Shown here: piece by piece, positions 22,704 through 31,122 of the stretch
How the letters are laid out: every line of letters starts with the position of its first letter
Numbering within the stretch: position 1 is the first letter of the stretch
NCBI RefSeq assembly: GCF_016482685.1
Contig: NZ_JACYHF010000002.1
Location: 434,001-498,000 of the forward strand
DNA from: Streptomyces sp. DSM 110735
GTDB taxonomy: Bacteria; Actinomycetota; Actinomycetes; Streptomycetales; Streptomycetaceae
Direction: 5' to 3'
Length of the DNA stretch: 64,000 nt
Position numbers and translations under genes: made by a program
The notes under the pieces: model-generated
Told to the model about the DNA's origin: nothing
The model's database searches: none
What the model saw: only the letters and a program-made list of their open reading frames with translations

Positions 22704-25202
22704 GTGAGTGAGATCAGGGCCGGGACAGCAGCCCCGGACGGGTCCTACGACGTGGCGGTGATCGGCTACGGGCCCACCGGAGTGACCGCCGCCAACCTCC
22801 TGGGAGCGGCGGGGCTCAAGGTGGTCGTGCTGGAGCGCGACAGCGAGATCTTCTCCCGCGCCCGGGCCATCTCCACCGACGAGGAGGTCGTCCGCATCTG
22901 GCAGCGCGCCGGTCTCGCCGAGCGGCTCAAGCAGGACATGCTGACGGAACGTCCCGTGGACTTCGTGGACGCGTCCGGCCGGTCCTTCATCAGCGCGCGC
23001 CCCACGCCGCGTGGCCATGGACATCCCCCGCAGATGTTCATCTACCAGCCGGCTCTGGAGCAGGTCCTGCGCGACGGGGTGCGGCGCTACCCCAACGTCG
23101 AGATCCTGCTGGGGCACGAGTGCCTGCGCGTGCGCCAGGACGCCGACGGGGTGGAACTCACCGTCGCGGGCACGACCGACGACACCGTCCGCCGCCTCCG
23201 CGCCTCCTACGTCATCGCCGCCGACGGCGGGTCCAGCCTCACCCGGGCGCAGTTGAACATCGGTTACGAGGGCCGGACGTACGAGGACCGCTGGGTCGTC
23301 ATCGACACCAGGATGCTCAAGCCCTGGCCGGACCACGACAAGCTGCGCTTCCACTGCGACCCCGCCCGCCCCGCCGTGGACTGCCCCACTCCCCTGGGCC
23401 ATCACCGCTACGAGTTCCCGCTGCTGCCCGGCGACGACGAGAAGCAGCTCACCACCAAGGACGCCGTCCACCAGTTGGTCTCCCGGTACGGCATCGGACG
23501 GGACAGCATCGAGGTGCTGCGGGCCACCGTCTACAGCCACCATGTCCGCTTCGCCACCCGCTTCCGCGTCGGCCGGATCTTCCTCGCGGGGGACGCCGCC
23601 CACGCCATGCCCCCGTGGATCGGCCAGGGCATGGCCGCGGGCGTGCGCGACGTGGCGAACCTGTGCTGGAAACTGGACGCGGTGCTGCGCGGCGAACTGC
23701 CCGAGAGCGTCCTCGACAGCTACGAGACCGAGCGCAAGCCGCACGTCCGAGAGGTCACCAAACGAGCGGTCCTGGTCGGCCGTGTCATCACCGAACGCCG
23801 CCCGCCCGTCACACGCGTCCGTAACACCGTGCTGCGCACTCTGGGACGCTTCCCCCGCTTCAGTGCCCGGCTGCAGGACGCGAACTGGATCCCCGTCGCC
23901 CGGTACGACGCCGGTCTCCAAGCCCCGTCCCGCACCAAGGCGACCGGCCACCAGGTCCCCCAGCCCTGGGTCACCGACGCCGACGGCGAACGGGTCCGCC
24001 TCGACGACGCCCTCGGCGGCCGATGGCTCGTGCTGCACGCCCGTGCTGCCGCGCCCACGCCCGCCTGGGACCTCCCCGGCGTCCCCGCGCTGACGATCAC
24101 CCCGGTCGGCTCCGAACCCGCGGAGGGCGCGCTCGTCGACAGCGACGACGTCCTGCTGCCGTGGATGGCCGGGCACGGAGCGACCACGCTCGCCCTGCGC
24201 CCCGACGCCTATGTCTACGCGTCGGCCCCCGCGGGCGTCCCGCTCCCGCCCCCGCCGCCCGGCTTCGCGCCGTCCCTTGTCCGCCCCCCCCGACCGCCGC
24301 CACCGCCCAGTGAGGACACCGGCACCATGACAACGACACCGACTTCCCTGCCGACGATGCGGGAGACGACGTACGACGTCGGCGGACGGAAGATCTTCGC
24401 CGCCGAGACCGGTGAAGGACCGGCGGTCCTGCTGCTGCACGGCGGCGGCCCCGGCGCCTCGGGCGTCTCCAACTACGCCCGCAACATCGCCGAGTTGGCC
24501 AAGGAGTACCGGGTCGTCGTGCCCGACCTGCCCGGCTACGGACGCAGCACCAAGGGCATCGACGCCGCCGACCCCTTCGGCGACCTGGCGTCCGGCATCC
24601 GCGCTCTCCTGGACGAACTGGACCTGGAGAAGGCGCACTTGGTGGGCAACTCCTACGGTGGCGCCTGCGCCCTGCGGCTCGCCCTGGACACTCCCGACCG
24701 CGTCGGACGGATGGTGCTGATGGGACCCGGCGGTATCGGCACCACCCGGGCGCTGCCCACGCCGGGTCTCAACAGCCTGCTGAACTACTACGGCGGTGAC
24801 GGACCTTCGCGGCTGAAGCTGGAGAAGTTCATCCGCAACCACCTCGTCTTCAACGCCGCGGACATCCCCGACTCCGTCATCGACGAGCGTTACCGGGCCA
24901 GCCTCGACCCCGAGGTGATCGCCGCCCCGCCCCTGCGGCGACCTTCCGGGCCGGGCGCCGTGCGCACCCTGGTGAAGATGGACTTCACCCGCGACCGGCG
25001 GCTGTCCCGGCTGCCGGTGCCCACCCTGGTGCTGTGGGGTACGCGGGACAAGGTCAACCGGCCCTCCGGCGGCCGGATGCTGGCCGAGCGCATGCCCAAC
25101 TGCGATCTCTACCTGGTCGCGAACACCGGGCACTGGGTCCAGTTCGAACGCGCGCACCTGTTCAACCGGCTCTGCGCCGACTTCCTGGCAGGCCGTCGAT
25201 GA
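22704..25202 (+). CDS. MhpA-like FAD hydroxylase read in one frame with an MhpC-like C-C hydrolase
   Basis: As sequenced this is one 832-codon frame. Residues 1 to about 530 form an FAD-dependent aromatic hydroxylase: GYGPTG (21-26) binds the FAD ADP part and GDAAHAMPP (about 296-304) its ribityl part, as in 3-(3-hydroxyphenyl)propionate hydroxylases. Residues 542-832 form an alpha/beta hydrolase. The join is a low-complexity Pro run encoded by a C8 tract at 24284-24291. One more C there would stop the hydroxylase at TGA 24311, after 536 residues and next to a GAGGA ribosome site for ATG 24327. Two separate genes with a one-base slip is therefore the better reading, but a true fusion is possible. 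It is first in the catabolic operon. Confidence 0.8.
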   Translation: MSEIRAGTAAPDGSYDVAVIGYGPTGVTAANLLGAAGLKVVVLERDSEIFSRARAISTDEEVVRIWQRAGLAERLKQDMLTERPVDFVDASGRSFISARPTPRGHGHPPQMFIYQPALEQVLRDGVRRYPNVEILLGHECLRVRQDADGVELTVAGTTDDTVRRLRASYVIAADGGSSLTRAQLNIGYEGRTYEDRWVVIDTRMLKPWPDHDKLRFHCDPARPAVDCPTPLGHHRYEFPLLPGDDEKQLTTKDAVHQLVSRYGIGRDSIEVLRATVYSHHVRFATRFRVGRIFLAGDAAHAMPPWIGQGMAAGVRDVANLCWKLDAVLRGELPESVLDSYETERKPHVREVTKRAVLVGRVITERRPPVTRVRNTVLRTLGRFPRFSARLQDANWIPVARYDAGLQAPSRTKATGHQVPQPWVTDADGERVRLDDALGGRWLVLHARAAAPTPAWDLPGVPALTITPVGSEPAEGALVDSDDVLLPWMAGHGATTLALRPDAYVYASAPAGVPLPPPPPGFAPSLVRPPRPPPPPSEDTGTMTTTPTSLPTMRETTYDVGGRKIFAAETGEGPAVLLLHGGGPGASGVSNYARNIAELAKEYRVVVPDLPGYGRSTKGIDAADPFGDLASGIRALLDELDLEKAHLVGNSYGGACALRLALDTPDRVGRMVLMGPGGIGTTRALPTPGLNSLLNYYGGDGPSRLKLEKFIRNHLVFNAADIPDSVIDERYRASLDPEVIAAPPLRRPSGPGAVRTLVKMDFTRDRRLSRLPVPTLVLWGTRDKVNRPSGGRMLAERMPNCDLYLVANTGHWVQFERAHLFNRLCADFLAGRR
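24284..24313 (+). other. C8 tract and shifted-frame stop at the hydroxylase/hydrolase join
   Basis: 24284-24291 is eight consecutive C bases. TGA at 24311-24313 would be in frame with the hydroxylase if the tract were nine C long. GAGGA overlaps that stop and lies about ten bases before ATG 24327. Confidence 0.7.
24327..25202 (+). CDS. MhpC-like meta-cleavage product (C-C) hydrolase, likely separate start
   Basis: 291 residues if started at ATG 24327. The oxyanion region LLLHGGGPGASG, nucleophile GNSYGG, acid VLWGTRDKV and His in NTGHWVQFE are those of C-C bond hydrolases that split 2-hydroxy-6-oxo-dienoates (MhpC, BphD, HsaD). It would act on the product of the dioxygenase encoded next, releasing 2-hydroxypenta-2,4-dienoate and an acid. 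The stop overlaps the dioxygenase start (ATGA). See the preceding entry for the fused reading. Confidence 0.7.
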   Translation: MTTTPTSLPTMRETTYDVGGRKIFAAETGEGPAVLLLHGGGPGASGVSNYARNIAELAKEYRVVVPDLPGYGRSTKGIDAADPFGDLASGIRALLDELDLEKAHLVGNSYGGACALRLALDTPDRVGRMVLMGPGGIGTTRALPTPGLNSLLNYYGGDGPSRLKLEKFIRNHLVFNAADIPDSVIDERYRASLDPEVIAAPPLRRPSGPGAVRTLVKMDFTRDRRLSRLPVPTLVLWGTRDKVNRPSGGRMLAERMPNCDLYLVANTGHWVQFERAHLFNRLCADFLAGRR

Positions 25203-26254
25203 GCACCCGAACGCCCGCCACCGCCTCGGTCTTCGGTGCCGTCCACCTCGGCTACATCATCATCGAGACCAACCGCTTCGCCGACTGGCGCCGCTTCGGC
25301 ACCGATGCCATCGGCATGCACCACGACGCCCTCTCCTCCGACCTGATGCGCTTCCGCCTGGACGAGCAGGAGTGCCGCTTCCTGCTGCGGCGCGGTCCCG
25401 CCGAGGACGTCGTCACCACCGGCTGGCACATCGACGACCACACCGCCTTCGAGCAGATCGAGGCACGCATCCGGGCCCACGGTGTCCCGCTCAGCGCGGG
25501 CACCGACGAGGAAGCCGAACTGCGGGGCGTCGAGCGCCTGTTGCGCTTCCCCGGGCCCAAGGGCATCACCCAGGAGATCTACACGACACCCCGCACCTCG
25601 ACCACACCCCTGCGGATGCTTGCCTCGGGCTTCGTCACCGGTGACTCCGGCATGGGCCATGTGGCGATCACCTCGACCAAGCCCACCGAGATCCGGGGCT
25701 ACTTCGCGACCGTCTTCGACGCCCGCCTCACCGACCGCATCGACGAGACCATCAGCGGCGTCAAGCTCAAGATCCGCTTCCTGCGCGTCAACGAACGCCA
25801 CCACTCCATCGCCGTGGCCGCGACCGCCGGTCTTCCGCTCGACCCGATCCGCACCCGGGTCCAGCACCTCAACATCCAGGCCGCGACCCTCGACGACGTC
25901 GCGCAGAGCTACCAGCGCGTGCACGAACTCGGCTTCGACATGGCGCTGTCGGTGGGTCAGCACACCAACGACCGTGAACTGTCGTACTACGCGCGCACTC
26001 CCTCGGGCTTCGAGTGGGAGGTCGGCTGGAACCCCCTGGTCGTCGACGAAAGCACCTGGGAGCCCTCGACGCACCAGGGGATCAGCGTCTGGGGTCATCT
26101 CCCCGTCGGCCGGACCATCGTGGACCAGCTCGCCCAGTTCCGGGCCGGAGCCCGCTCCCTCACCCGGTCCGAGGACACCGTCCCGGCGCTGAGCGGCGCC
26201 GGAACCGCCGACGTCCGCGTATCCGCTCCGGATCGCCGCCGGGGGCGGGCGTGA
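25199..26254 (+). CDS. Type I extradiol ring-cleavage dioxygenase (VOC fold)
   Basis: 351 residues from ATG 25199, overlapping the previous stop. The iron ligands of the family are visible: H154 (GHVAI), H223 (VQHLNIQ) and E274 (GFEWEVG), with acid-base H202 and Y264 (SYYARTPSG) nearby. The inactive N-terminal VOC module occupies residues 1-130. The enzyme opens a catechol ring next to the hydroxyls, giving the substrate for the C-C hydrolase. It resembles the 2,3-dihydroxybiphenyl / HsaC group more than the LigB-type MhpB of E. coli, so the pathway is a mosaic. Confidence 0.9.
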   Translation: MSTRTPATASVFGAVHLGYIIIETNRFADWRRFGTDAIGMHHDALSSDLMRFRLDEQECRFLLRRGPAEDVVTTGWHIDDHTAFEQIEARIRAHGVPLSAGTDEEAELRGVERLLRFPGPKGITQEIYTTPRTSTTPLRMLASGFVTGDSGMGHVAITSTKPTEIRGYFATVFDARLTDRIDETISGVKLKIRFLRVNERHHSIAVAATAGLPLDPIRTRVQHLNIQAATLDDVAQSYQRVHELGFDMALSVGQHTNDRELSYYARTPSGFEWEVGWNPLVVDESTWEPSTHQGISVWGHLPVGRTIVDQLAQFRAGARSLTRSEDTVPALSGAGTADVRVSAPDRRRGRA

Positions 26255-27066
26255 GCCCCCGGGAGCACGGCGACGCCGTCGCCAAGGCGGCGGACGTCCT
26301 TGAGGAGGCGGCTCGCAGCGGTGTGCCGTGTGCCCCCGTGCGCTCGCTGCTGCCCGAGGGCGATCTCGAAGCCGCCTACGCGGTGCAGCGTCTGCACGTC
26401 GAGCGTGCCGTTGCCGAAGGGCGCCGCCCGGTGGGCCGCAAGATCGGTCTCACCTCGCCCGCGGTCCAGCGTCAACTCGGCGTCGACCAGCCCGACTTCG
26501 GTGCTCTGTTCGCGGACATGGCCGTTCCCGAGGGACAGCCGGTCGCGCCGGGACGGCTGCTGCAGCCGAAGGTCGAGGCCGAGGTCGCCCTGGTGCTGGG
26601 CGCGGACCTGCCGTACCGCGATCCCACCGTCGCCGACCTGCTGCGGGCGACGGCGTTCGCGCTGCCCGCCCTGGAGATCGTGGACAGCCGCATCGCGGAC
26701 TGGGACATCACCATCGTGGACACGGTCGCCGACAACGCCTCCTGCGGTCTGTTCGTCCTCGGCGGCACCCCCGTCCCCCTGGACCGCATCGACCTGCGCG
26801 CGGTCACGATGCACCTGACCAGGAACGGCGCGTCCGCTTCCTCGGGGACCGGCGCCGACTGTCTGGGCAGCCCGCTCACCGCCGCCCTCTGGCTCGCCGC
26901 CACCCTCGCGCGGCTGGGCGATCCGCTGAAGGCGGGCGACATCCTGCTGACCGGTGCGCTCGGGCCCATGGTCCTCGCAGGCGAGGGCGACACATTCACC
27001 GCACACATCGAGGGGCTCGGCACGGTCACGGCCGCGTTCGCCGTCTCGGAAGGAGCCGGAGCATGA
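26251..27066 (+). CDS. 2-hydroxypenta-2,4-dienoate (2-keto-4-pentenoate) hydratase
   Basis: 271 residues from GTG 26251, overlapping the dioxygenase stop (GTGA). [29 protein letters not shown] and ALEIVDSRI are the family's conserved blocks; the Glu-x-Glu in the second binds the divalent metal. It adds water to 2-hydroxypentadienoate to give 4-hydroxy-2-oxovalerate, the aldolase substrate made at the end of the operon. Confidence 0.9.
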   Translation: MSPREHGDAVAKAADVLEEAARSGVPCAPVRSLLPEGDLEAAYAVQRLHVERAVAEGRRPVGRKIGLTSPAVQRQLGVDQPDFGALFADMAVPEGQPVAPGRLLQPKVEAEVALVLGADLPYRDPTVADLLRATAFALPALEIVDSRIADWDITIVDTVADNASCGLFVLGGTPVPLDRIDLRAVTMHLTRNGASASSGTGADCLGSPLTAALWLAATLARLGDPLKAGDILLTGALGPMVLAGEGDTFTAHIEGLGTVTAAFAVSEGAGA

Positions 27067-28010
27067 GCACCAAGGTCGCCGTCATCGGGTCGGGCAACAT
27101 CGGCACCGACCTGATGATCAAGATCCTGCGCCTGTCGGAGTCGCTGGAGATCGCCGCGATGGCCGGCATCGATCCGGACTCCGACGGCCTGGCCCGCGCC
27201 CGCCGTCTGAAGGTCGCCACCACCCACGAAGGGGTGGACGGTCTCGTGGAACTGGACGAGTTCGCGGATGTGGAGATCGTCTTCGACGCCACCTCGGCCG
27301 GAGGGCACCGCCGCCACGACGAGATCCTGCGCTCCCGGGGGCGCACGGTCGTGGACCTGACGCCCGCCGCGCTGGGACCGTACGTCGTTCCGCCGGTCAA
27401 CGGCGACGCCCACCTGGACGCGCCCAACGTCAACATGGTCACCTGCGGCGGCCAGGCCACCATCCCGGTCGTGGCCGCCGTCAACGCCGTCACGCCCGTG
27501 CACTACGGGGAGATCGTCGCCTCGATCTCCTCCCGGTCGGCGGGCCCCGGCACCCGGGCCAACATCGACGAGTTCACCGAGACCACCGCGGCGGCCGTCG
27601 AGCGGGTCGGCGGGGCGACCCGCGGCAAGGCGATCATCGTCCTCAACCCCGCGGAACCCCCGCTGATCATGCGGGACACCGTGCACTGCCTGGTCGGCGA
27701 CTGCGACGACAGCGCCGTGACCACCTCGGTGGAGGAGATGGTGGCCCGCGTCCAGGCGTACGTGCCCGGCTACCGCCTCAAGCAGAAGGTGCAGTTCGAG
27801 CGCGTTGCCGCCGACGACCCCCTGCGTAGCCTGCTGCCGCGCGGATCGCGCGGCGAAGAGGCGGCGAAGGTGTCCGTCTTCCTCGAAGTCGAAGGCGCCG
27901 CCCACTACTTGCCCGCCTACGCGGGCAACCTCGACATCATGACCTCGGCCGCCCTGCGCACCGCCGAGCGCATGGCCGCCCACCGCGCCACGGAGGTGGC
28001 AGCCCGATGA
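27063..28010 (+). CDS. Acylating acetaldehyde dehydrogenase (MhpF/HsaG type)
   Basis: 315 residues from ATG 27063, overlapping the hydratase stop. GSGNIGTD binds NAD, and the catalytic Cys lies in [11 protein letters not shown]. It turns acetaldehyde, passed through a tunnel from the partner aldolase, into acetyl-CoA. The next gene encodes that aldolase and overlaps it by four bases, as expected for a stable complex. Confidence 0.93.
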   Translation: MSTKVAVIGSGNIGTDLMIKILRLSESLEIAAMAGIDPDSDGLARARRLKVATTHEGVDGLVELDEFADVEIVFDATSAGGHRRHDEILRSRGRTVVDLTPAALGPYVVPPVNGDAHLDAPNVNMVTCGGQATIPVVAAVNAVTPVHYGEIVASISSRSAGPGTRANIDEFTETTAAAVERVGGATRGKAIIVLNPAEPPLIMRDTVHCLVGDCDDSAVTTSVEEMVARVQAYVPGYRLKQKVQFERVAADDPLRSLLPRGSRGEEAAKVSVFLEVEGAAHYLPAYAGNLDIMTSAALRTAERMAAHRATEVAAR

Positions 28011-29029
28011 CGACCTCCCTGTACGTCCAGGACGTCACCCTCAGGGACGGCATGCACGCCGTCCGCCACCGCTACACCCTGGAGCAGGCCCGCACCATCG
28101 CCGCCGCCCTCGACGCGGCCGGGGTCGCCGCCGTCGAGATCGCCCACGGCGACGGTCTCTCCGGCTCCGGCATCACCTACGGCGTCGGGGCCCACACCGA
28201 CTGGGAGTGGATCGAGGCGGTCGTGGACGCGATGTCCCACGCCGTGCCCACCACGCTGCTGCTGCCGGGCATCGGGACCGTCCACGACCTGAAGCAGGCG
28301 CGGTCCCTCGGCATCCGCTCGGTCCGCGTGGCCACCCACTGCACCGAGGCGGACATCTCCGCCCAGCACATCGACGCCGCCCGCAACCTGGGCATGGACG
28401 TCGCCGGGTTCCTGATGATGTCCCACATGGCGGAACCTGCCGAACTGGCCCGCCAGGCGAAGCTGATGGAGTCCTACGGCGCCCAGTGCGTGTACGTCAC
28501 CGACTCCGGCGGGCGGCTCACAATGGACGGGGTGCGCGACCGGGTCCGCGCCTACCGCGAGGTACTGAGCCCGGACACCGCAGTGGGTATCCACGCCCAC
28601 CACAACCTCGGTCTGGGCGTGGCCAATTCGGTGGTCGCCGTCGAGAACGGTGTCACCCGTGTCGACGCCTCGCTGGCAGGTCAGGGCGCGGGCGCGGGCA
28701 ACTGCCCTCTCGAAGCGTTCGTGGCGGTCGCCGACCTGATGGGCTGGCGGCACGGCTGCGATCTGTTCCCGCTGATGGACGCGGCCGACGACGTCGTCCG
28801 CCCCCTGCAGGACCGCGAGGTGCGCGTCGACCGCGAGACTCTCACCCTCGGTTACGCCGGTGTGTACTCCAGCTTCCTGCGGCACGCCGAGGCGGCGGCC
28901 CGTCGCCACGGCGTCGACACCCGCGACATCCTCGTCGAGGTGGGCCGGCGCGGGCTGGTCGGCGGCCAGGAGGACATGATCACGGACATCGCCCTCGACC
29001 TCACCCGGGCGGGCACACCTGTGCGATAG
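28007..29029 (+). CDS. dmpG: 4-hydroxy-2-oxovalerate aldolase
   Basis: 340 residues from ATG 28007. TLRDGMHA gives the catalytic Arg/Asp and GIHAHHNLG the metal histidines of the DRE-TIM aldolases. It cleaves 4-hydroxy-2-oxovalerate to pyruvate and acetaldehyde and completes the meta pathway. It is the last gene of the operon; the 168 bases that follow hold no gene. Confidence 0.93.
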   Translation: MTTSLYVQDVTLRDGMHAVRHRYTLEQARTIAAALDAAGVAAVEIAHGDGLSGSGITYGVGAHTDWEWIEAVVDAMSHAVPTTLLLPGIGTVHDLKQARSLGIRSVRVATHCTEADISAQHIDAARNLGMDVAGFLMMSHMAEPAELARQAKLMESYGAQCVYVTDSGGRLTMDGVRDRVRAYREVLSPDTAVGIHAHHNLGLGVANSVVAVENGVTRVDASLAGQGAGAGNCPLEAFVAVADLMGWRHGCDLFPLMDAADDVVRPLQDREVRVDRETLTLGYAGVYSSFLRHAEAAARRHGVDTRDILVEVGRRGLVGGQEDMITDIALDLTRAGTPVR

Positions 29030-29197
29030 ACCCCCATCGCCTGACAAGGCATCAGGTCCCTCGGCAACAGGTCAGCATGACTTGCGCCGATCGTGGTTAC
29101 AGATGACCGCGGGTATGTACACCGGCAGGATTCCGTAGTCTCGTTGACTCGCGAAAACTCCGGTCAGCAACGGACCTGCTGAAGTGAGGGTCGGGCC

Positions 29198-29911
29198 ATG
29201 TTCTACAACCTGCTCAAGTACGTTCTGCTGGGACCGCTGCTCAGAGTGGTGTTCCGGCCGCGGATCGAGGGGCTGGAGAACGTGCCCGCGGACGGGGCGG
29301 CGATCGTCGCGGGGAATCATCTGTCGTTCTCGGACCACTTTCTGATGCCGGCGATCCTCAAGAGACGGATCACGTTTCTCGCGAAGGCGGAGTACTTCAC
29401 CGGGCCGGGGATCAAGGGGCGGCTGACCGCGTTCTTCTTCCGCAGCGCGGGGCAGATCCCGGTGGACCGGTCGGGCAAGGAGGCGGGGCAGGCGGCGATC
29501 CGCGAGGGGCTCAAGGTGCTGGGGCGCGGGGAGCTGCTGGGGATCTATCCGGAGGGGACGCGCTCGCACGACGGGCGGCTGTACAAGGGCAAGGTCGGGG
29601 TGGCGGTGATGGCGCTGAAGGCGGGGGTGCCGGTCGTGCCGTGCGCGATGATCGGGACCTTCGAGGCGCAACCGCCCGGCCGGAAGCTCCCCCGGCTGCG
29701 ACCGGTGGCGATCCGGTTCGGCAAGCCGATGGACTTCTCCCGGTTCGCGGGGATGGAGGGCGAGCGCGCGGTGCTGCGGGCGGTCACGGACGAGATCATG
29801 TACGAGATCCTCGCGTTGTCCGGGCAGGAGTACGTCGACGAGTACGCGGCGGTCGTCAAGGAGAGCCAGGGCGAGCGGCAGCGCCGCTTCCCGCGCGCAC
29901 CGCTGAGCTGA
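29198..29911 (+). CDS. plsC: 1-acyl-sn-glycerol-3-phosphate acyltransferase
   Basis: 237 residues. The PlsC motifs are NHLSFSD (HX4D catalytic pair), GQIPVDRSG and YPEGTRS, in the right order and spacing. An N-terminal hydrophobic segment (LLKYVLLGPLLRVVF) would bind the membrane. It makes phosphatidate for phospholipid synthesis. GAAGTGAGG about 14 bases upstream is the likely ribosome site. It stands alone. Confidence 0.88.
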   Translation: MFYNLLKYVLLGPLLRVVFRPRIEGLENVPADGAAIVAGNHLSFSDHFLMPAILKRRITFLAKAEYFTGPGIKGRLTAFFFRSAGQIPVDRSGKEAGQAAIREGLKVLGRGELLGIYPEGTRSHDGRLYKGKVGVAVMALKAGVPVVPCAMIGTFEAQPPGRKLPRLRPVAIRFGKPMDFSRFAGMEGERAVLRAVTDEIMYEILALSGQEYVDEYAAVVKESQGERQRRFPRAPLS

Positions 29912-30019
29912 CCTCCGCTTCCCGGTCAAGTCGCGCCGCCGCCCCGCGTCCGCTCCTGGCGGACTCCGCTCTCGGCGCAAGCAGGCGTCTGCCGCACCGC
30001 GCCCGGCCAAGATCGCCGT

Positions 30020-31054
30020 ATGAAGCGAGCTGTGGTGATCGGTGCGCATGGTCAGATCGGGCGTCCCGTGGTGGACGCGCTGGTGCGGGACGGATGGGAG
30101 GTGACGGCCGCCACGCGGAGCGGCGGCCGGAGCGCGACGTGGGACGAGGGGGTGCGGGCGGTCCCGCTGGACCGTGCGGATGACGCCGCGCTCGGCGCGG
30201 TGGTGGGCGACGGCTGCGACGTCGTGGTCGACCTGGTCGGCTACAACGCCGTCCACGCACGGCAGTTGACCGCTCTCGCGGACCGGATCGGCTCGGCCGT
30301 GGTGATGTCCACGGTGGCGGTGTACGCGGACGACGCGGGGCGCGGTTTCGACACCATGGACGACCCGGACGGCTGTCCGGACTTCCCGGTGCCCATCCCC
30401 GAGACCCAGCCGACGATGCGCCCCGGGGACGCGACCTACGCCACCCGCAAGTCGGCTCTGGAGCACGAACTCCTCACCAACGAAGCCGGGTTGCCGGTGA
30501 CCGTGCTCCGTCCCGGCGCCGTCCACGGACCGCACAGCCGTCTCCCTCGCGAGCTGTACTTCGTGAAGCGCAACGTCGACGGACGCCCCTCACGGGTGCT
30601 GGCGCTGCGGGGCGAGACCCGCTTCCACACCGCGAGTGCCCGCAACGTCGCGGAGTTGGTCCGGCTGGCGGCCGGCCGCCCCGGCACGCGGGCGCTCAAC
30701 GCGTGTGATCCGCAGGCGCCGACGACCGAGGAGATCGGGGCCGCGATCGACGCGGTCATGGGCGTGAAGACCGGGACGACCCTGCTCGACGGACCCCCGC
30801 TGGAGGGCTCCGTGGGGTTGAACCCCTGGGCGGGTCCCCGCCCTGTGGTGTGCGACATGTCCGCCGCCGAAAGGGAGTTGGGCTACCGGCCGGTGGTGTC
30901 GTACGAGGAGAGCCTGCCGGAGACGGTGGAGTGGCTGACGGCCGAGCTGCGCGCCGGTACCTGGGACGAGCGCTTCCCGCTCCTCGCGGGGGCGTACCCG
31001 GAGCTGTTCAACTACGCGGCGGAGGACGCCCTGTTGGCAGCACGGGAGGCATGA
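30020..31054 (+). CDS. NAD-dependent epimerase/dehydratase (extended SDR)
   Basis: 344 residues. The start MKRAVVIGAHGQIGRPVV gives the GxxGxxG nucleotide motif, and YATRK around residue 140 the YxxxK pair with a Ser in VMSTVAVY. The later region (VLRPGAVHGPHS, HTASARNVAELV) is typical of extended SDRs acting on sugar-nucleotide-like substrates; the substrate is unknown. A hairpin terminator follows. Confidence 0.82.
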   Translation: MKRAVVIGAHGQIGRPVVDALVRDGWEVTAATRSGGRSATWDEGVRAVPLDRADDAALGAVVGDGCDVVVDLVGYNAVHARQLTALADRIGSAVVMSTVAVYADDAGRGFDTMDDPDGCPDFPVPIPETQPTMRPGDATYATRKSALEHELLTNEAGLPVTVLRPGAVHGPHSRLPRELYFVKRNVDGRPSRVLALRGETRFHTASARNVAELVRLAAGRPGTRALNACDPQAPTTEEIGAAIDAVMGVKTGTTLLDGPPLEGSVGLNPWAGPRPVVCDMSAAERELGYRPVVSYEESLPETVEWLTAELRAGTWDERFPLLAGAYPELFNYAAEDALLAAREA

Positions 31055-31072
31055 GGAGCGGAAGGCATGAGA

Positions 31073-31106
31073 AGAGGGGCGGCCGGAAGGCTCCGGGCGC
31101 CCCTCT
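31073..31106. terminator. Bidirectional hairpin terminator
   Basis: AGAGGGGCG (31073-31081) and CGCCCCTCT (31098-31106) are perfect 9-bp arms around a 16-base loop. It lies between convergent genes (SDR and tripeptidyl aminopeptidase) and can end both transcripts. Confidence 0.75.
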
Positions 31107-31122
31107 CCCCTTGTGGCAGGTG

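Noticed and set aside
29030..29197. Possible riboswitch or small RNA in the gap before plsC
   Set aside because: I looked for conserved riboswitch segments and a strong terminator hairpin and found none.
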